Positions 50,125 through 58,371 of a stretch of 64,000 nt of DNA are shown here, piece after piece. This stretch comes from Leeuwenhoekiella palythoae. GTDB taxonomy: Bacteria; Bacteroidota; Bacteroidia; Flavobacteriales; Flavobacteriaceae. Where the stretch lies: the NCBI RefSeq assembly GCF_900130045.1, contig NZ_FQXT01000002.1, positions 434,001-498,000 on the forward strand, read 5' to 3'. A program made the translations under genes and the position numbers. The notes below the pieces were generated by a model, which searched no databases, had not been told where the DNA came from, and saw only the letters and a program-made list of their open reading frames with translations. Every line of letters begins with the position of its first letter. The first letter of the stretch is position 1.

Positions 50125-51453
50125 TTGGATCCTGACCCCCCAAGTTTATTAATTATTCAGCAAAGCTTTTCGGTAACTACGGTTATAGAGATTGTTGCTG
50201 TGATTGTTTTACTTATTTGTTCTGCACTGATTAGTGGTACAGAAGTCGCATTTTTTGCGCTTACTCCGGCAGATCTTGAGCTTGATGTAGAAAAGCAAAC
50301 CAAGAAAGAAAGTCTTGTGGTGCGCCTACTTGAGAAGCCAAAAAAGCTGCTTGCTACTATTTTGGTTGCCAATAATTTCATCAACATTGCGATCGTACTC
50401 ATTTTTGCCAGTCTTGGCGAAACCCTTTTTGCAGGTCTTGAGCAATACCAGTTCTGGATCATCAACCTTAGATTTCTTGTTGAAGTAGTTGCGGTAACTT
50501 TTTTAATCTTGATGTTTGGTGAGATTCTGCCTAAGGTTTACGCAAGTAGAAATAAAGTAGCGTTTTCAGGTCAGATGGCTTATCCCATGCTGGTTCTTGA
50601 TGTGATCATCTCGCCTTTGAGTATTCCTATGCGCGCAGTTACTTTGTTTCTTCAGGATCGTTTTGGGAAACAGAAAGCAAATATTAGTATAGATCACCTT
50701 GGTCAGGCTTTAGAGCTTACGAGTGAGGATGATACATCGGTAGAAGAGCAAAAGATTTTAAAGGGAATCGTAAGTTTTGGTAACACAGATACCAAGCAGG
50801 TGATGAAACCGCGGATGGATATTTTTGCGCTCAATGAGGAGCTGACTTATCAAGAAGTGATTCCGTTGATCATTGAAAACGGGTATTCGCGAATTCCTGT
50901 TTTTACAGAAAACATCGACAATATTGCCGGAATTCTTTATGTAAAAGATTTGCTTCCGCATATAGATAAAGAGACTTTTGAGTGGACGAGCCTGTTGAGG
51001 GACCCCTACTTTGTTCCTGAGAACAAAAAGCTTGATGATTTGCTTAATGAGTTTAAAGACAAGCGTAATCACCTTGCAATCGTCGTTGATGAATATGGCG
51101 GAACCAGCGGTTTGATCTCTATGGAAGATATCATCGAAGAAATCGTGGGCGATATCAGCGATGAGTTTGATGACGAAGATATTATCTTCTCAAAACTTGA
51201 TGATAATAACTACATATTTGAGGGTAAAACTTCACTGAAGGATTTTTATAAAGTGATCAGGCTTGAGGATAATACGGCTTTTGAAGATAACAAAGGCGAA
51301 GCCGAAACGCTTGCCGGTTTTTTACTTGAAATTTCTAAAGGTTTTCCGCGGAAGAACGAAATACTAAATTTTGAGCATTACGCGTTCACTATTGAAGTAA
51401 TTGATCAAAAGCGTATCAAGCAAATCAAGCTTACTATTAAAGATATAGATTAG
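50125..51453 (+). CDS. gldE: Gliding motility-associated protein GldE (CNNM/CorC-type)
   Basis: Membrane protein required with GldD for gliding in Flavobacterium. TTG start at 50125 (MDPDPPSLLIIQQSF). The 442-residue product has a DUF21/CNNM domain with three to four helices (about 15-165), two CBS motifs (about 225-345, with YSRIPVFTENIDNIAGILYVKDLL and HLAIVVDEYGGTSGLISMEDIIEEIVG) and a C-terminal CorC_HlyC domain (about 360-440). Paralogues act in Mg or Co efflux; the position directly before gldD supports GldE. Confidence 0.93.
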   Translation: MDPDPPSLLIIQQSFSVTTVIEIVAVIVLLICSALISGTEVAFFALTPADLELDVEKQTKKESLVVRLLEKPKKLLATILVANNFINIAIVLIFASLGETLFAGLEQYQFWIINLRFLVEVVAVTFLILMFGEILPKVYASRNKVAFSGQMAYPMLVLDVIISPLSIPMRAVTLFLQDRFGKQKANISIDHLGQALELTSEDDTSVEEQKILKGIVSFGNTDTKQVMKPRMDIFALNEELTYQEVIPLIIENGYSRIPVFTENIDNIAGILYVKDLLPHIDKETFEWTSLLRDPYFVPENKKLDDLLNEFKDKRNHLAIVVDEYGGTSGLISMEDIIEEIVGDISDEFDDEDIIFSKLDDNNYIFEGKTSLKDFYKVIRLEDNTAFEDNKGEAETLAGFLLEISKGFPRKNEILNFEHYAFTIEVIDQKRIKQIKLTIKDID

Positions 51454-51469
51454 GCGTAAATCCATTTCC

Positions 51470-52036
51470 TTGAAGCAATTCAGAAAATATTGTTTTATAG
51501 CATTTTGTTGCGGAATTCTCTTTTCTTGCAAAGAAGAAGTGCTCCCTAAACCTGATGGTTTTCTCGCGCTCGATTACGATAAACCTGACTACACCGCTTA
51601 TACGAGTACAGATTGCCCTTATGAGTTTATGAAAAATACCAAGGCGGTCGTGCGTTATAAAAATGACTGTTCTGCGGTGTTGGAATATCCCGAAATGAAC
51701 GGTGCTTTATACCTTACGTATAGACCGGTTGATAATAATATTAAAGAGTTGCTGGTTGACGCTCAAAAGCTAACGTATGAGCACGTTGTAAAAGCAGATA
51801 ATATTGCCGAAGAAAAGTATGTAAATGACTATCACGGCGTATATGGGATGTTTTATGATGTGGCTGGTAATGCGGCTTCTCAATCCCAGTTTTACGTAAC
51901 CGATAGTACTTCACACTTCATAACCGGTTCTATTTACTTTAATGTGACGCCCAATTACGACAGTATTCTTCCTGCTGCGGCCTATCTTAAATACGACATC
52001 AGACATTTGATGGAGTCTTTAAAATGGAAGAAATAA
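51470..52036 (+). CDS. gldD: Gliding motility lipoprotein GldD
   Basis: Lipoprotein needed for gliding and chitin use in Flavobacterium. TTG start at 51470; signal MKQFRKYCFIAFCCGILFSC with the lipid Cys at position 20. The mature part has the family segments PKPDGFLALDYDKPDY, CPYEFMKNTKAVV, YRPVDNNIKELLVDAQKLTYEH and YFNVTPNYDSILPA. The 188-residue length is standard. It lies 16 bases after gldE. No other gld or T9SS gene is in the window. Confidence 0.92.
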   Translation: MKQFRKYCFIAFCCGILFSCKEEVLPKPDGFLALDYDKPDYTAYTSTDCPYEFMKNTKAVVRYKNDCSAVLEYPEMNGALYLTYRPVDNNIKELLVDAQKLTYEHVVKADNIAEEKYVNDYHGVYGMFYDVAGNAASQSQFYVTDSTSHFITGSIYFNVTPNYDSILPAAAYLKYDIRHLMESLKWKK

Positions 52037-52078
52037 GCGTTTCTCGATACTTTTCTGCGTATTAAATCCCAATTTTGC

Positions 52079-52094
52079 AGCTCAAAATTGAGCT
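52079..52094. promoter_or_regulatory. Dyad AGCTCAA-AA-TTGAGCT abutting a start codon
   Basis: Perfect 7-base arms end one base before the ATG at 52095, just after a near-consensus -7 box (CAATTTTG, about 52070-52077). It could be an operator at the transcription start or an RNA hairpin that masks the start. Confidence 0.45.
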
Positions 52095-52988
52095 ATGCAA
52101 GAGACCAATAAAAAGTGGCTGTATCTTTTTATACTTTCGTTGATCTGGGGTACTTCGTATATTTTGATCAAGAAAGGTTTGGTGGGTTTAACACCGTTGC
52201 AATTAGGCGCATTCAGAATTATTTTCACCACAATTTTTCTATTCCTAATCGGTTTTAAAAAGCTGTTTAAAATCTCAAAGCAGCAATGGGGTTGGGTAGC
52301 TTTGAGCGCGCTACTGGGTACATTTCTACCGGTATTTCTATTTGCTTATGCCGAAACGCAAATAGACAGCAGTATCGCTTCGATCTTAAATTCGTTAGTC
52401 CCACTGTTCACGATTGTTTTAGGATTTTTACTCTTTAAGATCGCTTTTACTCGTAATCAAATCATCGGAGTTGTTTTGGGGCTTTTAGGAGCCGGAATAC
52501 TCATTTTTCAAGGTGCTGAAGTGAACCCTGAACAAAATTATCTTTTTGCCGGTTTTGTTGTGATTGCCGCGCTGTGTTATGCGGGCAACGCTAATATTCT
52601 AAAAGCTAAACTACAGGAAGTTTCTTCTTTGGCAATTGCGGTGGGGAACTTTAGCGTAATGCTCATTCCTGCGGTAATCGTGCTTTATTTTTCCGGCGGA
52701 ACGCAATTGAATATCGAAGATCCTAAAATTAAAAGTTCTTTGATCTATGTATTGATCCTGGCATTTTTTGGGACTGCACTGGCTAAAATTTTATTCAACA
52801 AATTGGTGCAAATATCTTCGGCGGTGTTCTCGACCTCAGTGACCTATTTGATTCCTATTGTTGGGATCTTTTGGGGCTTACTCGATGGAGAGCGTTTTAC
52901 CTTAATTCATCTTGTTGGTGCCGGCGTCATTTTAACCGGCGTGTATTTGGTGAATGCGAATAGAAAACAAAAAAAGACCAACGGTTAA
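52095..52988 (+). CDS. EamA-family drug/metabolite transporter
   Basis: Inner-membrane carrier of the DMT superfamily. The 297-residue product has ten hydrophobic helices in two EamA repeats (about 8-140 and 150-290), with LSLIWGTSYILIKKGL at the start and LIPIVGIFWGLLDGE in the second repeat. The substrate cannot be predicted. It is monocistronic; the terminator overlaps its last codons. Confidence 0.9.
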   Translation: MQETNKKWLYLFILSLIWGTSYILIKKGLVGLTPLQLGAFRIIFTTIFLFLIGFKKLFKISKQQWGWVALSALLGTFLPVFLFAYAETQIDSSIASILNSLVPLFTIVLGFLLFKIAFTRNQIIGVVLGLLGAGILIFQGAEVNPEQNYLFAGFVVIAALCYAGNANILKAKLQEVSSLAIAVGNFSVMLIPAVIVLYFSGGTQLNIEDPKIKSSLIYVLILAFFGTALAKILFNKLVQISSAVFSTSVTYLIPIVGIFWGLLDGERFTLIHLVGAGVILTGVYLVNANRKQKKTNG

Positions 52989-53000
52989 GTTGGTCTTTCT
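52973..53000 (+). terminator. Terminator overlapping the end of the DMT gene
   Basis: AAAGACCAAC (52973-52982) pairs with GTTGGTCTTT (52989-52998) around GGTTAA; the left arm lies in the coding sequence. Confidence 0.8.
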
Positions 53001-53061
53001 TGATTTATTGGCACCGCCAAAGGATTTAAAAACCCTTAGCGCTTACGTTTAAAGCATCTTT

Positions 53062-55131
53062 CTATTGAAAGTCTGCGTCACTCACACCTTCATTCACTTT
53101 GATTTCAGAGAATGTAAATTCGATGTTTTGAGGCCCCATAGATTGAGATAATTTGTAAGGAACAACAATCGCTCCCGCCGGCTTATAGTCATCAAACTGA
53201 ATAGTCTGTACAAAGGTTTGACCTTGCATTTCTTGTGTGGTCTCTTCTTTGATTTTTAAACCGCTTTCGGTGTCATAAAATGCTTTTTTAGTATCAGTAA
53301 GTGCTACTGCGTACGCATTTTTACCGTCAACTTTTTCGATACCTAAAAGTTTTATAGAAGCGTCGTTGATCATATTGACTTCCGGGATGATCGCAGCTTC
53401 TTTTTTCAATGCTTCAACTTGCTCCGGAGACGGATTCATAGTTTGTCCCTGCGCAGAGATCGAAGCGCTGTCTCCATTTAAGACCTGCTTAGACATCACA
53501 TTGCCCATTACCGAAATTTCTTGTAAAAACTGGTCTTTATTAGTTTTCTTGATGGTCAGTTTTAAAGGCGTGCCTTGAACGCTGCCTTCTCCCATCATAA
53601 CGATCGAATTAATTCCTGCAACAGCTTCTTTACCACCAATAGCTTCAATATAATTATTAAAAACGGTGGTTGCTGTGACACCTTCAGGAAGCGCTACTTC
53701 ATAGGTAGGTTTTTCAACTGCGTTGGCTTTTTTATCAAAATACTTCACCGGAATGGTTTTTCCTTTATAGGTTACCTTTTCAAGGTTTTCAAGAACTTCG
53801 CTTCCTTTACCCGCGATCACGATGCGTGCATTATCACCTAAGAAATATTTATTAGCAACACGCTGCACATCTGCAACCGTTACTGCGTTTACTTTACTTA
53901 GATAATCCTGATAGAAATCATCTGGTAGGTTTTCGGTTTCCTTATTTAATGCAAAGCGCGCAATAGTGCTTGGCTGCTCTAATGAGCGTACAAAGCTTCC
54001 TACATATTTTGCTTTAGCATTTTTAAGATCTGTTGCTGAAACAGGCTCTTGACGAATCTTGTCAATTTCTTCTAAGAAAGCAACAACAGAACTGTCTGTT
54101 ACCATATTACGCACACTTGCCGAAGCGCTAAACGAAGTTTTACCATATTTACTGTCGCTAATGCTTGAATACGCACCATAAGTATAGCCTTTATCTTCTC
54201 TAAGATTTAAGAACAAACGACCTTCTCCGCCGCCGCCTAGAATTTGGTTAGCGATCAGTACCGGGAAATAATCAGGATCGCTCATTTTTAAATCTACAAG
54301 GTTTTGCACGATCACCTGAGATTGTACGGCGTTAGGCATATCAACAAAATCAATTTCTGGAGTAGAAACGTTTTGAGGAGTTGCAAAATCATTGCTTAAT
54401 GTAGTACCTTTTTTCCAATCTTTAAAATCGGCTGAAACCCATTTTTTGATGTCTTTATAATCAACATCCCCAACCACTACGAGGTAAGCATTGTTAGGAA
54501 TAAAAGCCTTTTTGTAAAATGCTTTAGCGTCTGCCAAAGTTATTTTTTCCAAGCCTTCTTGAGTTTCAAACTCTCCTTTAGGATGGTTCTTACCATAAAG
54601 TAGTGCACGACTTACTTGACCAGCTGCAGCAGCAACACTTTTTTCGTTGGTTTTTAAACCTTCGATCAATTTGGTTTGCTCTTTTTCAAATTCTTCCTGA
54701 GTAAAATTAGGATGAATAGCAGCGTCTGCGAGTAATTCTAAAATGCGCTCTGCATATTGCGAAAGTCCGCTAGCAGATGCGTATTGTGAGCCAAAACTCA
54801 TACGAGCACCCATATAATCAACTTCCTCATTAAAGTCATCTTTACTAATGCTTTGCGAACCTTGGCCTAATAAAGAACCGGCTAAGGCAGCAGCGCCTGT
54901 TTTATCCCCTTCGGCGATTGGTGGGTTGTCTAAAGTAAGCGTGTAGGCAACTCGTGGTAATTTGTGGTTTTCAACCACGATAACTTTGAGTCCGTTTTTT
55001 AAGGTAAAAGTTTCCGGCTCACTTAGATTGATTTCCGGAGCGGGACCAGCCTTAGGTTGAGTGCTTCGGTCTATTTGAGCTACTGCACTTAAGCTGCAGA
55101 TAAATAGTAAGCTAAAGAATATATTTTTCAT
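53062..55131 (-). CDS. M16 peptidase, non-catalytic subunit with extra C-terminal domain
   Basis: Exported partner of a two-chain M16 protease. The 689-residue product has a signal peptide (about 1-18) and an M16 pair of domains (about 40-470), but the zinc motif HxxEH is replaced by residues GAAALAGSLLGQGS (79-92). The Arg/Tyr substrate-binding segment LREDKGYTYGAYSS is kept, as in beta-type subunits. Residues about 475-689 are an added beta-rich domain (MMGEGSVQGTPLKLTIKK, KQVLNGDSASISAQGQ, AFYDTESGLKIKEETT) that looks LolA/outer-membrane-lipoprotein-sorting-like. It is encoded 55 bases behind the catalytic subunit. Confidence 0.9.
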   Translation of the reverse strand: MKNIFFSLLFICSLSAVAQIDRSTQPKAGPAPEINLSEPETFTLKNGLKVIVVENHKLPRVAYTLTLDNPPIAEGDKTGAAALAGSLLGQGSQSISKDDFNEEVDYMGARMSFGSQYASASGLSQYAERILELLADAAIHPNFTQEEFEKEQTKLIEGLKTNEKSVAAAAGQVSRALLYGKNHPKGEFETQEGLEKITLADAKAFYKKAFIPNNAYLVVVGDVDYKDIKKWVSADFKDWKKGTTLSNDFATPQNVSTPEIDFVDMPNAVQSQVIVQNLVDLKMSDPDYFPVLIANQILGGGGEGRLFLNLREDKGYTYGAYSSISDSKYGKTSFSASASVRNMVTDSSVVAFLEEIDKIRQEPVSATDLKNAKAKYVGSFVRSLEQPSTIARFALNKETENLPDDFYQDYLSKVNAVTVADVQRVANKYFLGDNARIVIAGKGSEVLENLEKVTYKGKTIPVKYFDKKANAVEKPTYEVALPEGVTATTVFNNYIEAIGGKEAVAGINSIVMMGEGSVQGTPLKLTIKKTNKDQFLQEISVMGNVMSKQVLNGDSASISAQGQTMNPSPEQVEALKKEAAIIPEVNMINDASIKLLGIEKVDGKNAYAVALTDTKKAFYDTESGLKIKEETTQEMQGQTFVQTIQFDDYKPAGAIVVPYKLSQSMGPQNIEFTFSEIKVNEGVSDADFQ

Positions 55132-55186
55132 CTAAATCGTATTTTAATTCTGTTTCTGAAGTTTAAAGCGGATTATAAACTGAAGA

Positions 55187-56506
55187 TTACTGATCTTCTT
55201 TTTTAGGTAAATATTCTACTTCTACGCGTTGGTTAGGCTTCAGGTATTTATTAGCAACTTCTTTGATCTCTTCTCTGGTGATCGAACGGTAAATTTCTAT
55301 TTCAGAGTTGATCAAATTAGTGTCGTCATAAAGCATGTAATTGCGCGCCAAAGTGTTTGCAATACCCTCTACGCTAGAATTTGAGTTTACAAAATTAGTT
55401 TCGGCTTTGTTTTGCAATTTCTCGTAATCAGATTCAGAGATAAGTTCGTTGCGCAATTTGGTTATTTCTTCTTCCATACCTTCTATAAGCGTGTCAAGGC
55501 TTGTTTCGCCAAGCGGAAGACCAAAAATGATATACATACCATAGTCTTCTTGCTCAAGGTTTATAGCACCAATTTGAAGCGCTTTTTTCTCATCGTCAAC
55601 CATCTTTTTGTAAAGCTTAGAACTTTTTCCGTCGCTTAAATAAGAGGATATCATATTGAGAACATAAGCGTCGCGGTCACCATATCCCGGGGTGCGGTAT
55701 GCGGTTAGAATCGCAGGAACTTGAATGTTAGAGTCGTAAAATTGGCTACGTGTAGCCTCGGTAATTGGCTCTTCGGTAGGATAACTGCGCTCAAGCGCTG
55801 GTCCACTTGGGATAGGACCAAAATAGTCTTCGATTAATTTTTTAGTTTCATCAACTTCGATATCACCGGCAACAACTAAAACAGCATTGCTAGGCTTGTA
55901 ATATTTATCAAAGTAATCCTTGAACTCCTGTAAAGAAGCTGCGTCAAGATCTTCCATATAACCTACGTTTGGATCTTTGTAAGGATGGTTTTCAAAAAGT
56001 TGCTCGCTGATTGCAAATAGAAACTGACCATAAGGCGAGTTGTCATAACGTAAACGGCGCTCCTCTTTGACTACTTCGTTTTGTGTATCTACACCGTCTT
56101 GCTTGATGACCGGGTGAAGCATACGCTCAGACTCCATCCATAAACCTAATTCAAGGTTGTTTGACGGAAACACTTCGTAATAATAAGTGCGGTCTTGAGA
56201 GGTGTTGGCATTGTTGGTCCCACCGTTTGAACTTACGATTTCAAACCATTTTCCGTTTTCAATATTTTCGGTTCCCTCAAAGAGTAAATGCTCAAAAAAG
56301 TGAGCAAAGCCGGTACGGCTGTCCTCGCGATCTTTTCCTCCTACGTGATACATTACTGAAGTAGTGACTACAGGAGCGGTGTTATCCTGATGTAAAATAA
56401 CGTGTAAGCCGTTATCAAGATCATATTCTTCAAATTCTACCTCTTGCGCCTGAATTGAAAGGCTCATCGCAAAAATTGAAGCCAGTGAAAAAAGCGTTTT
56501 TTTCAT
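55187..56506 (-). CDS. M16 zinc peptidase, catalytic subunit
   Basis: Inverzincin protease in the periplasm. I choose the ATG at 56506, which gives a signal peptide (MKKTLFSLASIFAMSLSIQA); the frame opens at 56587, but the extra 27 residues are not signal-like. The catalytic site is H69-FFE-H73 within GFAHFFEHLLFEGT, with the distal Glu in NEVVKEERR. The product has 439 residues. It forms a pair with the inactive subunit encoded downstream; the pair probably degrades peptides in the periplasm. Confidence 0.93.
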   Translation of the reverse strand: MKKTLFSLASIFAMSLSIQAQEVEFEEYDLDNGLHVILHQDNTAPVVTTSVMYHVGGKDREDSRTGFAHFFEHLLFEGTENIENGKWFEIVSSNGGTNNANTSQDRTYYYEVFPSNNLELGLWMESERMLHPVIKQDGVDTQNEVVKEERRLRYDNSPYGQFLFAISEQLFENHPYKDPNVGYMEDLDAASLQEFKDYFDKYYKPSNAVLVVAGDIEVDETKKLIEDYFGPIPSGPALERSYPTEEPITEATRSQFYDSNIQVPAILTAYRTPGYGDRDAYVLNMISSYLSDGKSSKLYKKMVDDEKKALQIGAINLEQEDYGMYIIFGLPLGETSLDTLIEGMEEEITKLRNELISESDYEKLQNKAETNFVNSNSSVEGIANTLARNYMLYDDTNLINSEIEIYRSITREEIKEVANKYLKPNQRVEVEYLPKKEDQ

Positions 56507-56684
56507 GAATAGAGTTTTTATTTTGTTTCGGTAATAAGTAATGGATATGGAGCGAATGTTACATACTGATTCAATTTTAACATTCATAGTAATTTTTAAT
56601 TAGCAATAAAGTTAAGGTACTGCAAAATGAATTTTTGAATTTCTAATTTTAACAAGATGTTAGCTGACATTGAGCGTTTTAATT

Positions 56685-57185
56685 ATGAAATTTAGTAGGA
56701 ATCAAAAAAATAAAGTTATGCTTAAGATCGCACTTCCTATACGTTTTGGCATCGCCATATCTGCTGGCTTAATCGCCTACTTTCTCGTTTTAGCCTTATT
56801 TGAATTACACACCAATCCGTTGTTCAGTTTGTTTAATGGCGTGATAACCGGTTTTGGAATTTATGAAGCCATTAAATACTACAAACTGAGTAAAGGAAAA
56901 GATTTTGAGTACGGTGATGGTTTTTCTGTTGGTGTTGTGACCGGTTTTGTTGCGACGATCATTTTTACCGCTTTCTTTGCACTATATGCAGGTAATCTCA
57001 ATCCCGATTTTTTAAGCAATATGATCGCGGCTTGGGAAACGACGTACAATACCAGTTTGGGTAGCGTGATTTTTGTAGTGGCCATTATGGGGTTTGCAAC
57101 TAGTACAGTGCTGACTTTGAGTTTTATGCAATTATTTAAGCCCAGCTGGAATTTAAAAAAGAAACCAAAAACTACTCAAGCGTAA
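56685..57185 (+). CDS. DUF4199 membrane protein
   Basis: The 166-residue product has four hydrophobic segments (about 12-33, 40-57, 83-106 and 131-150) and the DUF4199 look: IRFGIAISAGLIAYFL, a YYKLSKGKDFEYGDGFSVGV loop and GSVIFVVAIMGFATS. The function is unknown. The frame opens with TTG at 56670; the ATG at 56685 or 56718 is more likely. It stands alone between the M16 pair (divergent) and the rplU promoter. Confidence 0.75.
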   Translation: MKFSRNQKNKVMLKIALPIRFGIAISAGLIAYFLVLALFELHTNPLFSLFNGVITGFGIYEAIKYYKLSKGKDFEYGDGFSVGVVTGFVATIIFTAFFALYAGNLNPDFLSNMIAAWETTYNTSLGSVIFVVAIMGFATSTVLTLSFMQLFKPSWNLKKKPKTTQA

Positions 57186-57232
57186 TTTTACATTATTGGT
57201 TTGTATTGTAAGTAAATAGCTGTATATTTGCG

Positions 57233-57240
57233 CCCTCTTA
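57233..57240 (+). promoter_or_regulatory. -7 box TATATTTG for rplU-rpmA
   Basis: Perfect match about 48 bases before the rplU ATG; the nearest TTG is 24 bases upstream, a little long. Confidence 0.6.
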
Positions 57241-57288
57241 AATCAGAAGGTTTAAGAATTTTTAAAACTATTTTTTAATAATTACGCT

Positions 57289-57942
57289 ATGTACGCAATT
57301 GTAGAGATAGCAGGGCAGCAATTTAAAGTTGCAAAAGACCAGAAGGTTTTTGTGAACCGCTTGGCAGGAGAAGAAGGAGACGAAGTTTCTTTTGATAAAG
57401 TTCTTTTGGCAGGAGATGGTGACAACATCACTTTAGGCGCCCCGGCTATAGAAGGAGCTCTAGTAGGAGCAAAGATTTCACGTCATTTAAAAGGAGACAA
57501 AGTAATTGTTTTCAAAAAGAAAAGACGTAAAGGTTACAAGAAGAAAAATGGTCATCGTCAATCTTTAACTGAGATTATAATTGGTGATATTTCTTTAAAA
57601 GGAGGTAAGAAAGCTGCTCCTAAGACCGAAAAGAAAGAAGTAAAAGCTGAAGAGCCAAAGGCTAAAAAAGCAAAAGCTTCTTCAAAGGGAGATGATCTTA
57701 AAAAGATTGAAGGTGCAGGACCAAAAGCTGCTGAAGCATTAGTAGCTGCAGGAATTGATACTTTCGCTAAAGTTGCTAAGACTTCTCCAGAAAAATTGAG
57801 CGAAGTTCTTTCTGAAGCGAGCTCAAGATTAAGCCACATCGTTACTGAAACTTGGCCAAAGCAAGCTGCTTTAGCTGCTGAAGGTAAGTGGGATGAGCTT
57901 AAAGAATTACAAGATAGATTAGACGGCGGAGTAGAAAAATAA
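57289..57942 (+). CDS. rplU: Ribosomal protein bL21 with C-terminal helix-hairpin-helix extension
   Basis: Large-subunit protein. Residues 1-105 are a complete bL21 (MYAIVEIAGQQFKVAKDQKV, FKKKRRKGYKKKNGHRQ). A Lys/Ala/Glu linker (106-135) leads to a helix-hairpin-helix domain (136-217) with LKKIEGAGPKAAEALVAAG and a helical TWPKQAALAAEGKWDELKEL tail, making 217 residues against about 103 in E. coli. The extension is in the same frame and ends naturally before rpmA, 36 bases downstream. I recall similar extensions in other flavobacteria; what the domain binds is unknown. Confidence 0.95.
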   Translation: MYAIVEIAGQQFKVAKDQKVFVNRLAGEEGDEVSFDKVLLAGDGDNITLGAPAIEGALVGAKISRHLKGDKVIVFKKKRRKGYKKKNGHRQSLTEIIIGDISLKGGKKAAPKTEKKEVKAEEPKAKKAKASSKGDDLKKIEGAGPKAAEALVAAGIDTFAKVAKTSPEKLSEVLSEASSRLSHIVTETWPKQAALAAEGKWDELKELQDRLDGGVEK

Positions 57943-57978
57943 TCGCTGAATTAAGTATAACCATAAAACTAGAATAAG

Positions 57979-58242
57979 ATGGCTCACAAAAAAGGAGTAG
58001 GTAGTTCTAAGAACGGTAGAGAATCAGAATCGAAACGTCTAGGTGTTAAGATTTTTGGTGGTCAAGCAGCAGTAGCTGGTAACATCATCGTTAGACAACG
58101 TGGTAACACGCACCATCCAGGTGATAACGTTTATGGTGGAAAAGATCATACTTTACACGCTAAAGTAGACGGTATCGTTAAGTTTACTAAAAAGAAAGAC
58201 AACAAATCTTATGTATCTGTAGTACCTACTGCAGAAGCTTAA
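57979..58242 (+). CDS. rpmA: Ribosomal protein bL27
   Basis: Large-subunit protein near the peptidyl-transferase centre. The 87-residue product starts [20 protein letters not shown], so the N-terminus needs no cleavage of the kind seen in Firmicutes; [21 protein letters not shown] is the core signature. It is cotranscribed with rplU and ends at a strong terminator. Confidence 0.97.
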   Translation: MAHKKGVGSSKNGRESESKRLGVKIFGGQAAVAGNIIVRQRGNTHHPGDNVYGGKDHTLHAKVDGIVKFTKKKDNKSYVSVVPTAEA

Positions 58243-58260
58243 GAACTTTGTTTAAGATCT

Positions 58261-58299
58261 AAAAAGCCTCATTATCGTTAAGATAATGAGGCTTTTTTT
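58261..58299 (+). terminator. Rho-independent terminator after rpmA
   Basis: AAAAAGCCTCATTATC pairs with GATAATGAGGCTTTTT around GTTAA, followed by more T. Confidence 0.92.
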
Positions 58300-58371
58300 A
58301 TGCCTTGATTTAAACTTAATCTAATAATGCGGTAACATTAGACCATTATATTGCTTGATTAAGCAGAAGCA

